64,000 nt of DNA from Aquarana catesbeiana (lineage: Eukaryota > Chordata > Amphibia > Anura > Ranidae), in NCBI RefSeq assembly GCF_042186555.1, contig NC_133328.1, positions 360,496,676 to 360,560,675 of the forward strand, given 5' to 3'. This document shows positions 1 to 9,947 of this stretch, piece after piece. Within the stretch, counting starts at the first letter, position 1. Every line of letters starts with the position of its first letter. The notes below the pieces were generated by a model, which was given only the letters and a program-made list of their open reading frames with translations, ran no database searches and had not been told where the DNA came from. The position numbers were made by a program, and so were the translations under genes.

Positions 1-644
1 CTCCATGCTCTCTGGGTCTTCTGCCGGCTCCCTCCACTATCTTCTGCTCTTTTGCTGCTCTTTTGCTAGCGGTGGCCCGTACTTCGGCCTTTCTGTCTTC
101 TTCCCTCTTTTCTTCTTCTGATGTTGACACGATGCTTTCTCCAGCTGGAATGCTCTCTGAGCGCTCCGATGTGACTTATATAGGCGGTGACCCTGCCCCC
201 TTATGCCGTCACAGTCTCTGGGCATGCTGGGACTGTGACGGCATAAGAGGGCGTGGTCACCGGGTAATGTGTGGACCCCCACACCATTTTTTCAGTGTAC
301 AGGGTTCCCCTTAAAATCCTTACCAAACCTAAGGTCCTGGTATGCCCCGCGCTCGCTGTAATAGGAATATTTGTTTTTCCTATTGCAGCGAGCGTGAGAT
401 ACAGTACCTTGCCCTTGCGTCGTATCTGGTCAGTCCAGCATACAGACAAACGGGCTTTCCGTCAGAAACTGAGTCTGGCGGAGTTACGAAGGAAAGATTT
501 GAAACATGTTTCATTTCTAGGTCCATCGGACTTTTGGGGAAAAAAAGTCAGCGGGAGCCCACATACAACAAGTCTGCTGTAAAGTCCTCTTGTGTGTATG
601 CGGCATTATGCTCCTTTCATCACCCTCTTTTTTGAAAAAATGAC
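1..644. other. Non-coding repeat-like stretch with two hairpins
   Basis: No credible gene; all frames are short. Two clear inverted repeats are visible. At 200-247 the arms read CTTATGCCGTCACAGTC and its complement around a short loop. At 350-394 CGCTCGCTG pairs with CAGCGAGCG around a T-rich loop. The block 270-600 resembles dispersed frog repeats, including wording like 'gggttccccttaaaatcc' that recurs in the hAT derivatives further along. The family is not identified with certainty. Confidence 0.5.
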
Positions 645-881
645 TGGGAGATTGATTTACTAAGTATGCTGTGCACTGCAAGTGCACTGCGTGTGCAGTT
701 GTGCTAGACCTAGAGAGCAAGCTCTGAAATGAGGTAAAGCTCTGCTGATTTCTATCATTCAATCATGTGCAAGCAAAAATGCTGTTTTTTATTTTCCTTG
801 CATGTTCCCCCAGATCTAGAACAACTGCACTTGTAATGCACTTGCAGAGCACAGACTATTTGCCTTTGATAAATCTACCCC
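645..881. repeat. Short palindromic MITE-like repeat
   Basis: The ends are related inverted sequences: GGGAGATTGATTTACTAA at the left, and a right end whose complement is GGGGTAGATTTATCAAA. Internally, 'gtgcactgcaagtgcactg' on the left is mirrored by 'cacttgtaatgcacttgcag' on the right. No ORF. I see this as a non-autonomous DNA-transposon derivative. The target duplication was not resolved, so the superfamily is open. Confidence 0.5.
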
Positions 882-1329
882 ATTGTCTGAAAAGTTCCCT
901 TTGATCCTCAGATTTTGATTGTAAGGCATTGACCAAAAATCAGGAGTCTGATGAAAGTTTCTACAGTGTAGGATAGTATTCTCAGCAATGGTTTTACAGT
1001 GGAACATACTTTCTAGTGTTCCGTTCTGTTTAGCCCACACCTGTATACCCAAAACTTGTGTTTATACCACCAATAACAAGAGGGAAGATGACTTGATAAC
1101 TTCAAACCCTTCTTGTCTCCTTGTGTTCTCATGACAACTTGTCCACACTTGAAATATTTTTGGTTGTGGCTATTGTGTTGTCTGGTAGGGATGCCTTTAT
1201 ACTTTTCATGTTATCACAGATACTAACACTAGTAAAATAGAAATAACAGATAGGATTCTCTCTCAAAATGTCAGGAAGCTAATACTTGTGCAGCTAATAC
1301 TTGTGCACCAGCATGCATCATATCCAGAT
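882..1329. other. Intergenic, nothing recognised
   Basis: AT-rich sequence with a short local repeat ('agctaatacttgtgca' twice near 1278-1310). No ORF, RNA gene or recognised repeat family. Confidence 0.5.
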
Positions 1330-1920
1330 GTTGTCTTTCGGAAATGGACGTATGAGTGCATTAAATTCGCATAGCAGGGTGCAAAACTTGCACCCATGGC
1401 TGTGCCTCTAGTCTGAAGATAGAACTTGTCGTGAAAGGAGAAATACTTGTGTTCGAGGCAGAACTTAGTCCCCTCAAGTATGAACTGGGCCTGATGAGAA
1501 TTATACCGTAAGTCTCAGGACAAGAAATAATTGAAAGCCTCCAGACCCACCTCACGGGAAATAAAGGTGTAAAGGGAGCACACATCCAAAGATGCCCAAA
1601 GGTAATGTCACTCCCATGAGTAGTTCTGGAGGATATCACATGTTGAGAGTCCCGTATGTAGGAAGGAAGGTTTTGAATGATCAGCTGTAAGAACCAATCT
1701 ATATATTGGGAGAGTCCGCTGGTAAATCTATTGGTACCAACCACTATGGGTCTACCAGGTGGATTCTGAAGCGATTTATGCACCTTTGGGAGGTAGTAAA
1801 AGTATGGGGTGCTGCAAGAAGTAGGAGTTAAAAACTGCGTTTCTTTATCGCTAAGAACACCAACCTTGGTAGCTCCAAGGACCATATTAAGGAGATCCAA
1901 ACGGAACTTTCTGAACTGAC
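1330..1920 (-). pseudogene. Penelope-like element reverse transcriptase fragment
   Basis: Read on the minus strand, this fragment contains the Penelope signature FYYLPKVHKSL...NPPGRPIV, followed by a stretch like 'SQYIDWFLQLIIQNLPSYIRDSQHVI'-type sequence. After frame changes it continues with the conserved RGTAMGASFAPCYAN-type block (coding around 1380-1440). In Penelope-like elements this belongs to the RT palm; the enzyme primes on chromosomal ends or nicks. Here the frame shifts at least twice (near 1560 and 1450) and the YxDD core and the GIY-YIG endonuclease are missing, so it is dead. It is isolated from other Penelope pieces, although a C-terminal fragment of the same class lies at 43.9 kb on the other strand. 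Confidence 0.82.
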
Positions 1921-1973
1921 CGCAAAATAGAAATTCATTAAAATATTCATGGACACCTTAGCAAGTGTATTGC

Positions 1974-2085
1974 AGCGGGTAGTATGTGCAGGAGAGGAAT
2001 AAGGGGTGCATGACAGTGGGTAGTATGTGCAGGAGAGGAGTGCAGAGTGTATGGCTAGGGGTGGTATGTGCAGGAGAGAAGTGCA
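1974..2085. repeat. Short tandem repeat, about 40-bp unit
   Basis: Three imperfect copies of a unit containing 'tagtatgtgcaggagagg' are visible from 1974 to about 2085, separated by short variable spacers. Non-coding. Confidence 0.7.
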
Positions 2086-2335
2086 TGTTACATACCTCTA
2101 CTCATCTTTGCATCCCAGCCCCCCAGCACTTCTCCTCTTTGCTCATGTTTGCCTCCAAACTGTAATCCCTTCTATGTTACCTCTGCACATCCCCCATCCA
2201 TCTGCTCACCTTTGCAGTACAGGCTAATGGCAGGCTCAGTGGCAGTAACAAGTAGGGCATGTTTACATCCTCAATGTTGGCAGCATTCAGCAGAGGTGAT
2301 GGTGGACCAGTCCTCAGGGGAGTTTGATATACCTA

Positions 2336-2452
2336 TGAATGATTTACATATCAATGCCGCCTTCTGACAGCAACTTACATATCGATGCCACCTGTCACCC
2401 ATGATTTACATATCAATGCCGCCTGCCGCCACACGATTTACATATCAATCAT
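2336..2452. repeat. Short tandem repeat with 'atttacatatcaatgccgcc' unit
   Basis: Four imperfect, roughly 35-40-bp copies sharing the core 'gatttacatatcaatgccgcc'. The second copy has 'cttacatatcgatgccacc'. Non-coding. The unit resembles a simple local amplification rather than a known mobile element. Confidence 0.7.
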
Positions 2453-3295
2453 GTGTACACAAACAGAGCAGGGCTGGGCAGCATTAGGGACTCACTGATC
2501 TGAGCTACAGCTCCAATAGCACCTATCATGGGTGTAGCATCAGAATTTACAGGGGTTGCCATGGCGACCCGGTCCCTGCTTCAGGGGGCCCATGGGGGGT
2601 CCCTGTCACATCAGGTTTTATGCCGCTGTGTAGGGGCAGCGGGTTACTTGAGAAGCCTTTATGTGAGGAATAATATATGACAGACCACTCCCATCAGGCG
2701 TCAGGTGGAATGGGGCCACTGAGTTGAATGGGCAGGCCATCAGCTCTCCATTCTCTTCCACAGAACGTCGCATCCATCTTGGTTGCCTCCAAGCAGTGTG
2801 AGTGTTCTCCCTGTCCCTGCTGCTCTGTGAGCTGGTTCCACCCCTCCATCCCTTACATCTCTCACTGCAAGTCCTTATCTCTCCTCACTTCCCTAATCTC
2901 TCTTTGCCTCCCCCGGCCCCCCTCACCTGTCCTCAGTCATGGCGGGGCCTGGCTGTGGATACTGCTTTTAGGCTGGAGCCATTAGGTGACGGAGATACTG
3001 CAAGCAAGTTCATCACAAGGTCAGATGCAGGGGGGAGGAGGGGGTATATGGAGGAAGTTCGATCATTCTAAAGTCCAGGACACTGACATGACTGGGGGGC
3101 TTCTATACATTGAGTGGGACTAAGACTTCTCTGAACTTCTCCTGTACTGGGAACATCCCATATGTGAGGAAGTGACAGGTGCCCAGCATGGGGGAGGGGG
3201 AGGGGTGAGTCCTGGACATGCTGGGACTTGTAGTGACGGTGTGGCTTTCCCTAATTTTGTGCTGCAAGAGGTTCAGATGAATGTACAAATAAGCA
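2453..3295. other. Intergenic, nothing recognised
   Basis: Mixed-composition sequence with pyrimidine-rich stretches (2730-2940). Only short overlapping ORFs without recognisable domains. No repeat family or RNA gene identified. Confidence 0.45.
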
Positions 3296-3609
3296 AATAA
3301 CATAAGGAACATCAATAACAGAGCTCATTAATACCCTACTGGATATTACAACTAAAATCACCAGTGCTGCACATAATTAAAAAGGTGCAAACAAAGCAGA
3401 ATAAATTGATAAAAAAGAAAAAATTCCATACACAGATCAAATTCATTAATAAAGTTCAAGTGAATGTCCAAATAACAAATAAATATATAAAACATAAAAA
3501 TCAATAGTACCCTACTGGATATTGCAACCAAAAGCACCAGTGCTGTAAAAAATGAAGGGTCTTGATGTGTGGTGAGCTGTTAGAAAACACGGAGTGATCA
3601 CACCATCAC

Positions 3610-4196
3610 TTAAAGTGGTGTTCCGGCCGAAATTATACTTTCTAAATAAAAATATCCCTATAATACACAAGCTTAATGTATTCTAGTAAAGTTAGTCTGT
3701 AAACTAAGGTCTGTTTTGTTAGTTTATAGCAGTAGTTTGTTATTTTATAAACTTACAGCAGGCCGTGGCCATCTTAAGTGTGGGCATCTGAAGCCAGACT
3801 GTATTTCTTCCTGGATCTCATCCTTGCAGATCTCGCACACGCTCAGTGCAGCACAAGCAGTGTAATAGGTTTCAGGTCAGGTTTCCATAGCAACGGCAGT
3901 TTTAGAGGAAGTTGCCGCCCCACGTGCTCAGTGCAGCACAAGCAGTGTAATAGGTTTCAGGTCAGGTTTCCATAACAACGGCACTTTCAGAGGAAGTTGC
4001 CGCCCCTTACCAGAAGGCATTGCAAACAGGAAATGATGCGATGGGCCGCGGCCAGGGAGGAGGAAGTGAAAAATGAATACAGCAGATATACAGTAAGTGC
4101 TGAGAAAAAAAATAAAAAAATATCCAATTTGTTTACAGTGCACAGTTTAGTGAGGGATGCTGAAGAGTTGTAAAAGTGGGTGGAACTCCACTTTAA
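3610..4196. mobile_element. TTAA-flanked MITE (TTAAAGTGG-type termini)
   Basis: Starts TTAAAGTGGTGTTCC and ends GGAACTCCACTTTAA, so it has inverted termini bounded by TTAA on both sides. TTAA duplication is characteristic of piggyBac and Kolobok-type transposons. It sits in the loop of the foldback at 3296-4740. The 53768-54246 element has related ends. The 587-bp body has no ORF of note. Confidence 0.78.
3841..4010. repeat. 85-bp tandem duplication inside the MITE
   Basis: Two adjacent copies, 3841-3925 and 3926-4010, both begin 'gctcagtgcagcacaagcag' and run through 'gaggaagttgccgcccc' with few differences. Confidence 0.85.
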
Positions 4197-4740
4197 GGAT
4201 TTCTTCATATATGCACGTCTATCACCACTGGGATCGGTTTGATTTATTTATTTACTTGGACACATTGATGTGGGATGTGAAACACAAAAAAGGACACTTT
4301 ATTGATGAACATTATTATCCTATGAAATTTATTTGGTTTACCAATTCACCATATTTGCACATATTTTGATTTCTTACAGCACTGGTGCATTTGGTTGCAA
4401 TACCCAGCAGGGTCATCTTATTTGGATATTGCTACCGCATTAATGAACTTTATCAGCATGTGGAATTATCGTGCTTTGTTTGCACATTTTTTAATATTTG
4501 CAGCAATGGTACTTTTGGTTGCAATATCCAGCAGGGTACTATTGATTTTTACGTCTTATTTATTTGCACATTCAATTGAACTTCATTGACGAATTTGATC
4601 TATATACTGTATATGGTATTTTTCCTTTGTATCTATTTATTCAGCTTTATTTGCACATTTTTAATTATGTGCAGCACTGGTGTTTTTAGTTGCAATATCC
4701 AGTAGATTATTAATGATCTCTGTTATTGATGTTCCTTACA

Positions 4741-5275
4741 TTACTGCTCTACTGACACCATCCACTGCTCTACTGACTAACACCTTCCACTGCTCTACTG
4801 ACTAACACCTTCCACTGCTCTGCTGACACCTTCCACTGCTCTGCTGACACCTTCCACTGCTCTACTGACACCATCCACTGCTCTACTGACTAACACCTTC
4901 CACTTCTCTACTGACACCATCCACTGCTCTGCTGACACCTTCCACTGCTCTACTGACACCTTCCACTGCTCTACTGACACCTTCCACTGCTCTACTGACA
5001 CCTTCCACTGCTCTACTGACACCTTCCACTGCTCTACTGACTAACACCTTCCACTTCTCTACTGACACCATCCACTGCTCTGCTGACACCTTCCACTGCT
5101 CTACTGACACCTTCCACTTCTCTACTGACACCTTCCACTGCTCTACTGACTGACACCTTCCACTGCTCTACTGACTGACACCATCCACTGCTCTACTTAC
5201 TGACACCTTCCGCTGCTCTACTGACACCATCCTCTGCTCTACTGACACCATCCACTGCTCTACTGACTGACACAT
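4741..5275. repeat. Minisatellite, roughly 20-26-bp units
   Basis: About two dozen head-to-tail copies of 'accttccactgctctactg' with a variable spacer (ac, actaac or actgac). Substitutions cctt/ccat and ctacts/ctgct produce a mosaic of unit variants. Open frames across it on the minus strand (repeating VSRAVEG / VSVEQWK) are by-products of the unit length and show no sign of being a gene. It directly follows the right arm of the foldback element. Confidence 0.93.
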
Positions 5276-5639
5276 TTATATTTTTACAGTGATATTATTT
5301 TTAATTTTCTCTTACTGTTTAGTTAGGACTTGCTGGATAATGTCTTAAAAAAAGGTGCTGAACCCTGAAAATCTTTGATCTATTTAATGTTCAGGTAGAT
5401 CTGCACCTTTCAAAGGTTGTCTTCCCCTGCTCTAGGGTATTCAAAAGATTTTGGAGAAACTGTCCACATTTTGACATACCTCTCCAATTCTTTTCAATTG
5501 CCCTCTCAATATGTAAATAAAGATTTGAAATAACTGTTTAGCCACTTGGAGTATTTTGGCGCAAGATGGCACGTGGTAGTGGGGGGGTCCCTTGTCAACT
5601 TTTCATCAGGGCCCACAAGCTTTAAGCTACGCCACTGGC
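5276..5639. other. Non-coding; ends in a hAT-like terminal fragment
   Basis: 5276-5580 is AT-rich with no recognised content. The last part, 5585-5638, read on the minus strand begins CAGTGGCGTAGCTTAAAG. CAGTGGCGTA resembles termini of hAT-type transposons, so this is probably a transposon end abutting the L1 fragment that begins at 5640. Only one end is seen. Confidence 0.4.
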
Positions 5640-5973
5640 ACCTATGTTTATCTGGCCCTGGGCAGTGGTGAAGGGTTCTGAGAGGAACAAAAGGATATCA
5701 TTGGCAAAGACTGCATGTTTGTATTCCTTATTCCCTACTGAAATGCCCTTGATATACAGATTGGCACGTAGATACCATAAAAGGGGTTCTAACATCAATA
5801 TGTATATTAATGGGGAGAGCGGGCACCCCTGTCTAGTCCTATTGCTGATTCTAAAGGATATTTGATAGGTGGCCATTTATCCCAACCCTTTCCTGAGGAG
5901 TAACATAGAGGGACAATATGAAGTTATGCATATTAACCCAGATTCCCAATGCTTGCAGGACTGTAGCCATTTA
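5640..5973 (-). pseudogene. L1 ORF2 reverse transcriptase fragment (3' piece of a split copy)
   Basis: Minus strand. It encodes the L1 RT block TRQGCPLSPLIYILMLEPL, followed by YKHAVFANDILLFLSEP, i.e. the catalytic box altered from FADD to FAND. Upstream (towards 5973) it reads MATVLQALGIWVNMHNFILSLY in an adjacent frame. The right edge meets the hAT target duplication. The missing N-terminal part resumes at 13779, where FDRVT(W) precedes this piece in the normal L1 order. It is a dead copy with frameshifts. Removing the hAT insertion restores the order of conserved blocks. Confidence 0.85.
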
Positions 5974-5981
5974 GTCCCAGG
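5974..5981. repeat. hAT target-site duplication, left (GTCCCAGG)
   Basis: Eight bases immediately outside the left terminus. They match GTATCAGG at 13771-13778 in six of eight positions and lie within L1 coding sequence that is contiguous across the insertion. Confidence 0.7.
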
Positions 5982-7363
5982 TAGCGTTGGGCGAATGGTG
6001 CATTTTGTGCCCTGATTGGGCAAAACCTTGCCCAATCAGGGAGCAGTATAACCTGGTAGTTAAAGGAGGGGGACCGGGAAGCCAGCTGCAGTGTCCCTAA
6101 CTAACGATGAGTCATGAGCTGTCAATGGGTTCCCCTACCCAAAAAAATCAAAATATGGCATGGTTCCCCCCACCACATGCCAAAATAAAAAAAATGGCAT
6201 GGAGTCCCCCCTATAATCCATACCAGACCCTTGCAGCCTGGCAGTTCAGGAAAGGGGGAAGACGGGCAAGCGCCCCCCCCCGAACCACATCAGGCCACAT
6301 GCCCTCAACATTGGGGGGTGGGCGCACTCAATCACAAAGGGGGGCTGGGATCTGGGGCCTCTTTGTTAAACAAGGGGATAAGGTGCTTTGGGGTGAGAGC
6401 CCCCCGCTCCATAGCACCCACTCACCCTATGTTGAGGGCATGTGGCCTGGTATGGTTGAAGGGGGGAAGCGCTCACTCCCCCCCCCTCTTCCTGACCTGC
6501 CAGGCTGCATGCCTGGATAAGGGCCTGGTATTGACTGGGGGGGGGGCCACGCTGTTTTTTTTCTTTCTTTTGTTTTTTCAATAGCCGGGTGCCAGCAATT
6601 GCAACTGCGAGTCATTTTAAATGTGATTTGACTCATTTTTTTTCTTTAGAAATGTCAATTTTGTTACAGTATGTTCTATGCTCACTACAGATGCGCCCCT
6701 TTACAGGCAGACTAAGGGGACACTATATTTAAAGGAATTTTTCATTTTTATTGTTGCACTTTAACCGGTTGCCAACCGGCTCATGCCGATATTCGTCAGC
6801 AGAAGGGCACGTACAGGCAGATTGACATACCTGTAAGTTGCCCTTTAAGAAGCGGTCTCACGTAGAGGAAGAACAGTGAATTGCTAATGCAAACAAGCAT
6901 TTCCCCGTTCTGCCTAGTGACAGGACACTGATCACAGCTCCCTGTAATCGGGAGCTGTGATCACTGTCATGTCACACATAGCCCCTCCCCCCACAGTTAG
7001 AATCACTCCCTAGGACACTCTTAACCCCTACAGTGCCACCTAGTGGTTAACCCCTTCACTGCCAGTCACATTTACACAGTAATCAATGCATTTTTAATTG
7101 CACTGATCGCTTTATAAATGTGAATGGTCCCAAAATCGCGCCAAAAGTGTTTGATCTGTCCACCATAATGTCGCAGTCATGATAAAAATCGATGATCGTC
7201 GCCATTACTAGTGAAAAAAAATTATCAATAAAAATGCCATAAAACTATCTCCTATTTTGTAGATGTTATAACTTTGGTGTAAACCAATCAATAAACGCTT
7301 ATTGCGATTTTTTTTTACCAAAAATATGTAGAAGAATACGTATAAAAACTGAGGAAAAAAATG

Positions 7364-7516
7364 TTTTCTTTCTCGAACATCACGGGACACAGAGCCACAG
7401 TAATTACTGATGGGTTATATAGGTATCACTGGTGATTGGACACTGGCACACCCTATCAGGAAGTTCAACCCCCTATATAATCCCTCCCCCTTGCAGGGAT
7501 ACCTCAGTTTTTACGC
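7364..7516 (+). repeat. DIRS left inverted terminal repeat
   Basis: From 'ttttctttctcgaacatcac' to 'gcagggatacctcagttttt'. It is matched in reverse complement by 13079-13220 apart from the outermost 20-50 bases, which differ between the two ends as is usual for DIRS1-like elements. It includes a probable promoter region with 'ggttatatagg' and 'ccccctatataatcc', TATA-like strings at 7412-7484. Confidence 0.92.
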
Positions 7517-8609
7517 CAGTGTCTTAGGTGATGGACGTGTAAAGATGTCCTGTGCTGAGCTCCAAAGGGAATATCCTAAGATCCTATACTGGGGCAAGCC
7601 AGGCGAACCAGATCCATTCAAAGTGTCTTTTCATGGCCGAATTGAATGGTACCCGGGCCTCGTGTCCGAAGAAACGAGGTTTTACCCGTAATGCTTCTCT
7701 TTTTAGAGAGCTGGACCCCGCAGATCAGAAAATGGCTTTAAACTTCCTAATTTCTGGCGAGGTGCTTTACGGTCCCAGAACTGTTGGATCCCCCTACTGA
7801 TGGGGGCCCCAGTCTCTGACGGTTTTTTCAAATGGAGCCCACCGTGAGAGGTGAAGATTGGGTCTGTGTAAACAGCACCCTGCGGCTGGATAAGGTAAGA
7901 GGAGATTCCACAGAATTTTTGAGTTCTAGTGGCTTTTCTCCTTTAAGGTAAATGCATGCTATGCCTATTGTGACCACCGGGGGCTGCCAAGAGCACAAAC
8001 CTACACATGCTGACTGACTGTCTCAGGTGTTCAGTGCTGATTATGTCCCAGCATCTCAAAGCAGGCTGCAAGCAGGTAAGGTGGAAAGGGGGATTTCTCA
8101 TGTTTGAATGTTCCCCCCAGGCTAGAGAGGGGCCACAGGGGTCTAGAAAGTGGTTATACCACCCGGGCTCTGCGGCCTAATGGCCACCATCTCTGAAGAT
8201 AGCCGTTCAGGCAGATCTTGTTACCAGTCTCCCTCCTTCCCCCCCCCCCCCCATCCCCAGCCTTTTCTCCAGAAGCATGACAGGAGAGTCGGCAGTGCGG
8301 GAAGCGCTCGTTTTTTTTCAAAACTCGAGGGGGGGGGCGGTAGAGGAGGGGGCGGGATGTCAGCACAGAGTGTTTAGACTCCCACTCAGGCCAGCTGCAG
8401 GCTATTAAAGGCACTCTGTGCAGGTGCACTCAGCCTTCTGAGAGACACAGAGCTGACGGTCGCATGTAAGGTGGGACACAGGCATTCTCCTAGGCAGCAT
8501 TTACTGAAGTAACACCAGACTGAGCATTGGGTAGCAAGGCTTTTAGCCAGACTACATCGCTCAGCGGGCAGTGTTCATTTGTATACCTCACACCTTGTTG
8601 CTTTGCACT
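7517..8609 (+). other. DIRS 5' leader
   Basis: About 1.1 kb between the left terminal repeat and the Gag ATG. There are short ORFs (e.g. 7410-7691) without recognisable domains, long C and G homopolymers near 8238 and 8330, and several upstream ATGs. I see no gene here. Confidence 0.6.
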
Positions 8610-9947
8610 ATGGGTAGAAGAGGTTCAAGCACCCCAGGAACCAGAGACACTAGGGGATCTCGTTCAGGTTCTGAGGGCCCCCTGTCGGCAGCATCCTCCC
8701 CCCCTAAAGATGGGCCAGGGACGGCTAGCCAGGGAGAGCCATCGGGGTCAGGGGCTACACCTGCTTCTGGCACTTCAGCCCCTGTATATATTACACAAGA
8801 GGTTTTTTCCTCAACCATTAATGGTCTAGAGGAAAGATTAATGGCCGTGATTACGTCTTCACTCAGTGGAAGAAAACGCACTAGGCTTTCCTCTGTTCCC
8901 CAAGACCCTCAGACAGAGGAGCTCTGGGATAAAGGAGATGAATCCCTTTCAGAGGATCGGGATGGGATGGATGATTCCTCTTCGGAGGATTCAGGTGGAG
9001 AGGGACCCTCTGCGACTTCCCAAGAGGAGAAAGTCTTAGTGCAGATCCTCACTGGATTGGTCCGCTCCACATTTAAGTTGCCCATACCTGAAACTGCTAA
9101 AGAATCCTCTTCTGCTTTGGGGTCACTGAAACCTTTCCAAGCAGCACATGCTTTTCCTGTTCATACTTTACTTGAAAAGCTTATTTATTCTGAGTGGGAT
9201 CACCCAGACAAACGTTTTTTTCCGCCGAGAAAGTTTTCAACACTTTATCCGATGGAAGAAAAGTTTATTAAAATGTGGGGAATACCGGCTATTGATGCCG
9301 CCATTTCCTCCGTAAATAATAGCCTGACTTGTCCTGTAGACAATGCTCAGATGCTCAGGGATCCTGTAGATAAAAGGATGGAATCCCTATTGAAGGATGT
9401 TTTCTCCTTAGCAGGATCAGTGGCCCAACCTGCAGTAGCAGCGATTGGAGTCTGTCAATACTTAAGAGACCATGTTAAGCAGGTCATCAAAGTATTACCT
9501 GAACAGCAGGCCCAGGGGTTTGCTAACCTTCCAGCGGCCTTATGCTTTGTGGTTGACGCCATTAGAGATTCTATCGTGCAAACCTCCCGTCTTTCACTGG
9601 GGTTGGTGCATATACGTAGAATCCTATGGTTGAAAAATTGGTCAGCCGAAGCACCATGTAAGAAGCTACTGGCTGGGTTTCCATTTCGTGGTGCAAGGTT
9701 GTTTGGAGAGGACCTGGATAACTATATCAAGAGAATCTCTTGTGGGAAAAGCACTCTCTTACCTGTCAAGAAGAAGAGTAAGCGTCCCTCTTTCAAACGG
9801 ACTCTTTCCCCAGCGCCGGGGGCTTCAGCCTCCAGGCAGTCTCGACGGCCGCCTCCATCGGGGTTCAGAGACAAGAGTCAACCCCAGGGACAAAAGAAGT
9901 CCTGGGGAAAGAAGCCTACTAGGCAAAACACTAAGACCTCTGCATGA
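8610..9947 (+). CDS. DIRS Gag-like protein
   Basis: An open frame runs from an ATG at 8571. The ATG at 8610 (MGRRGSSTPGTRDTRGS) looks a more natural start for a basic Gag N-terminus and gives 445 residues. Residues 1-130 are Ser/Gly/Glu-rich and low in complexity, with an acidic stretch ('EDRDGMDDSSSEDSGGEG'). The central part is helical and folded-looking (residues about 140-390). The C-terminus is strongly basic and Ser/Arg-rich, as expected for nucleic-acid binding; no CCHC zinc knuckle is visible, which is normal for DIRS Gag. It overlaps the RT frame by about 260 bp, so RT expression would need re-initiation or frameshifting. Assignment rests on position and composition. Confidence 0.8.
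   Translation: MGRRGSSTPGTRDTRGSRSGSEGPLSAASSPPKDGPGTASQGEPSGSGATPASGTSAPVYITQEVFSSTINGLEERLMAVITSSLSGRKRTRLSSVPQDPQTEELWDKGDESLSEDRDGMDDSSSEDSGGEGPSATSQEEKVLVQILTGLVRSTFKLPIPETAKESSSALGSLKPFQAAHAFPVHTLLEKLIYSEWDHPDKRFFPPRKFSTLYPMEEKFIKMWGIPAIDAAISSVNNSLTCPVDNAQMLRDPVDKRMESLLKDVFSLAGSVAQPAVAAIGVCQYLRDHVKQVIKVLPEQQAQGFANLPAALCFVVDAIRDSIVQTSRLSLGLVHIRRILWLKNWSAEAPCKKLLAGFPFRGARLFGEDLDNYIKRISCGKSTLLPVKKKSKRPSFKRTLSPAPGASASRQSRRPPPSGFRDKSQPQGQKKSWGKKPTRQNTKTSA

Larger units (their letters stand above)
3296..4740. mobile_element. Foldback (inverted-repeat) element
   Basis: The left arm, about 3296-3560, reads 'aaggaacatcaataacagag ... ctactggatattgcaaccaaaagcaccagtgctgtaa'. It is matched in reverse complement by the right arm, about 4375-4740, which ends '...ctctgttattgatgttccttac'. 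Arms are about 265 and 350 bp and only moderately diverged. Each arm itself contains two copies of a 'caccagtgctgc / ccctactggatattgcaac' sub-block. The loop holds a TTAA MITE (3610-4196). No protein coding. Superfamily unknown; target duplications were not resolved because a minisatellite abuts the right arm. Confidence 0.72.

Noticed and set aside
4795..5131. Repetitive VSRAVEG / VSVEQWK protein
   Set aside because: Translation of the minisatellite in different phases; no start context, no domain.
4741..5275. CRISPR array
   Set aside because: Units are adjacent and near-identical without unique spacers, and the DNA is vertebrate.
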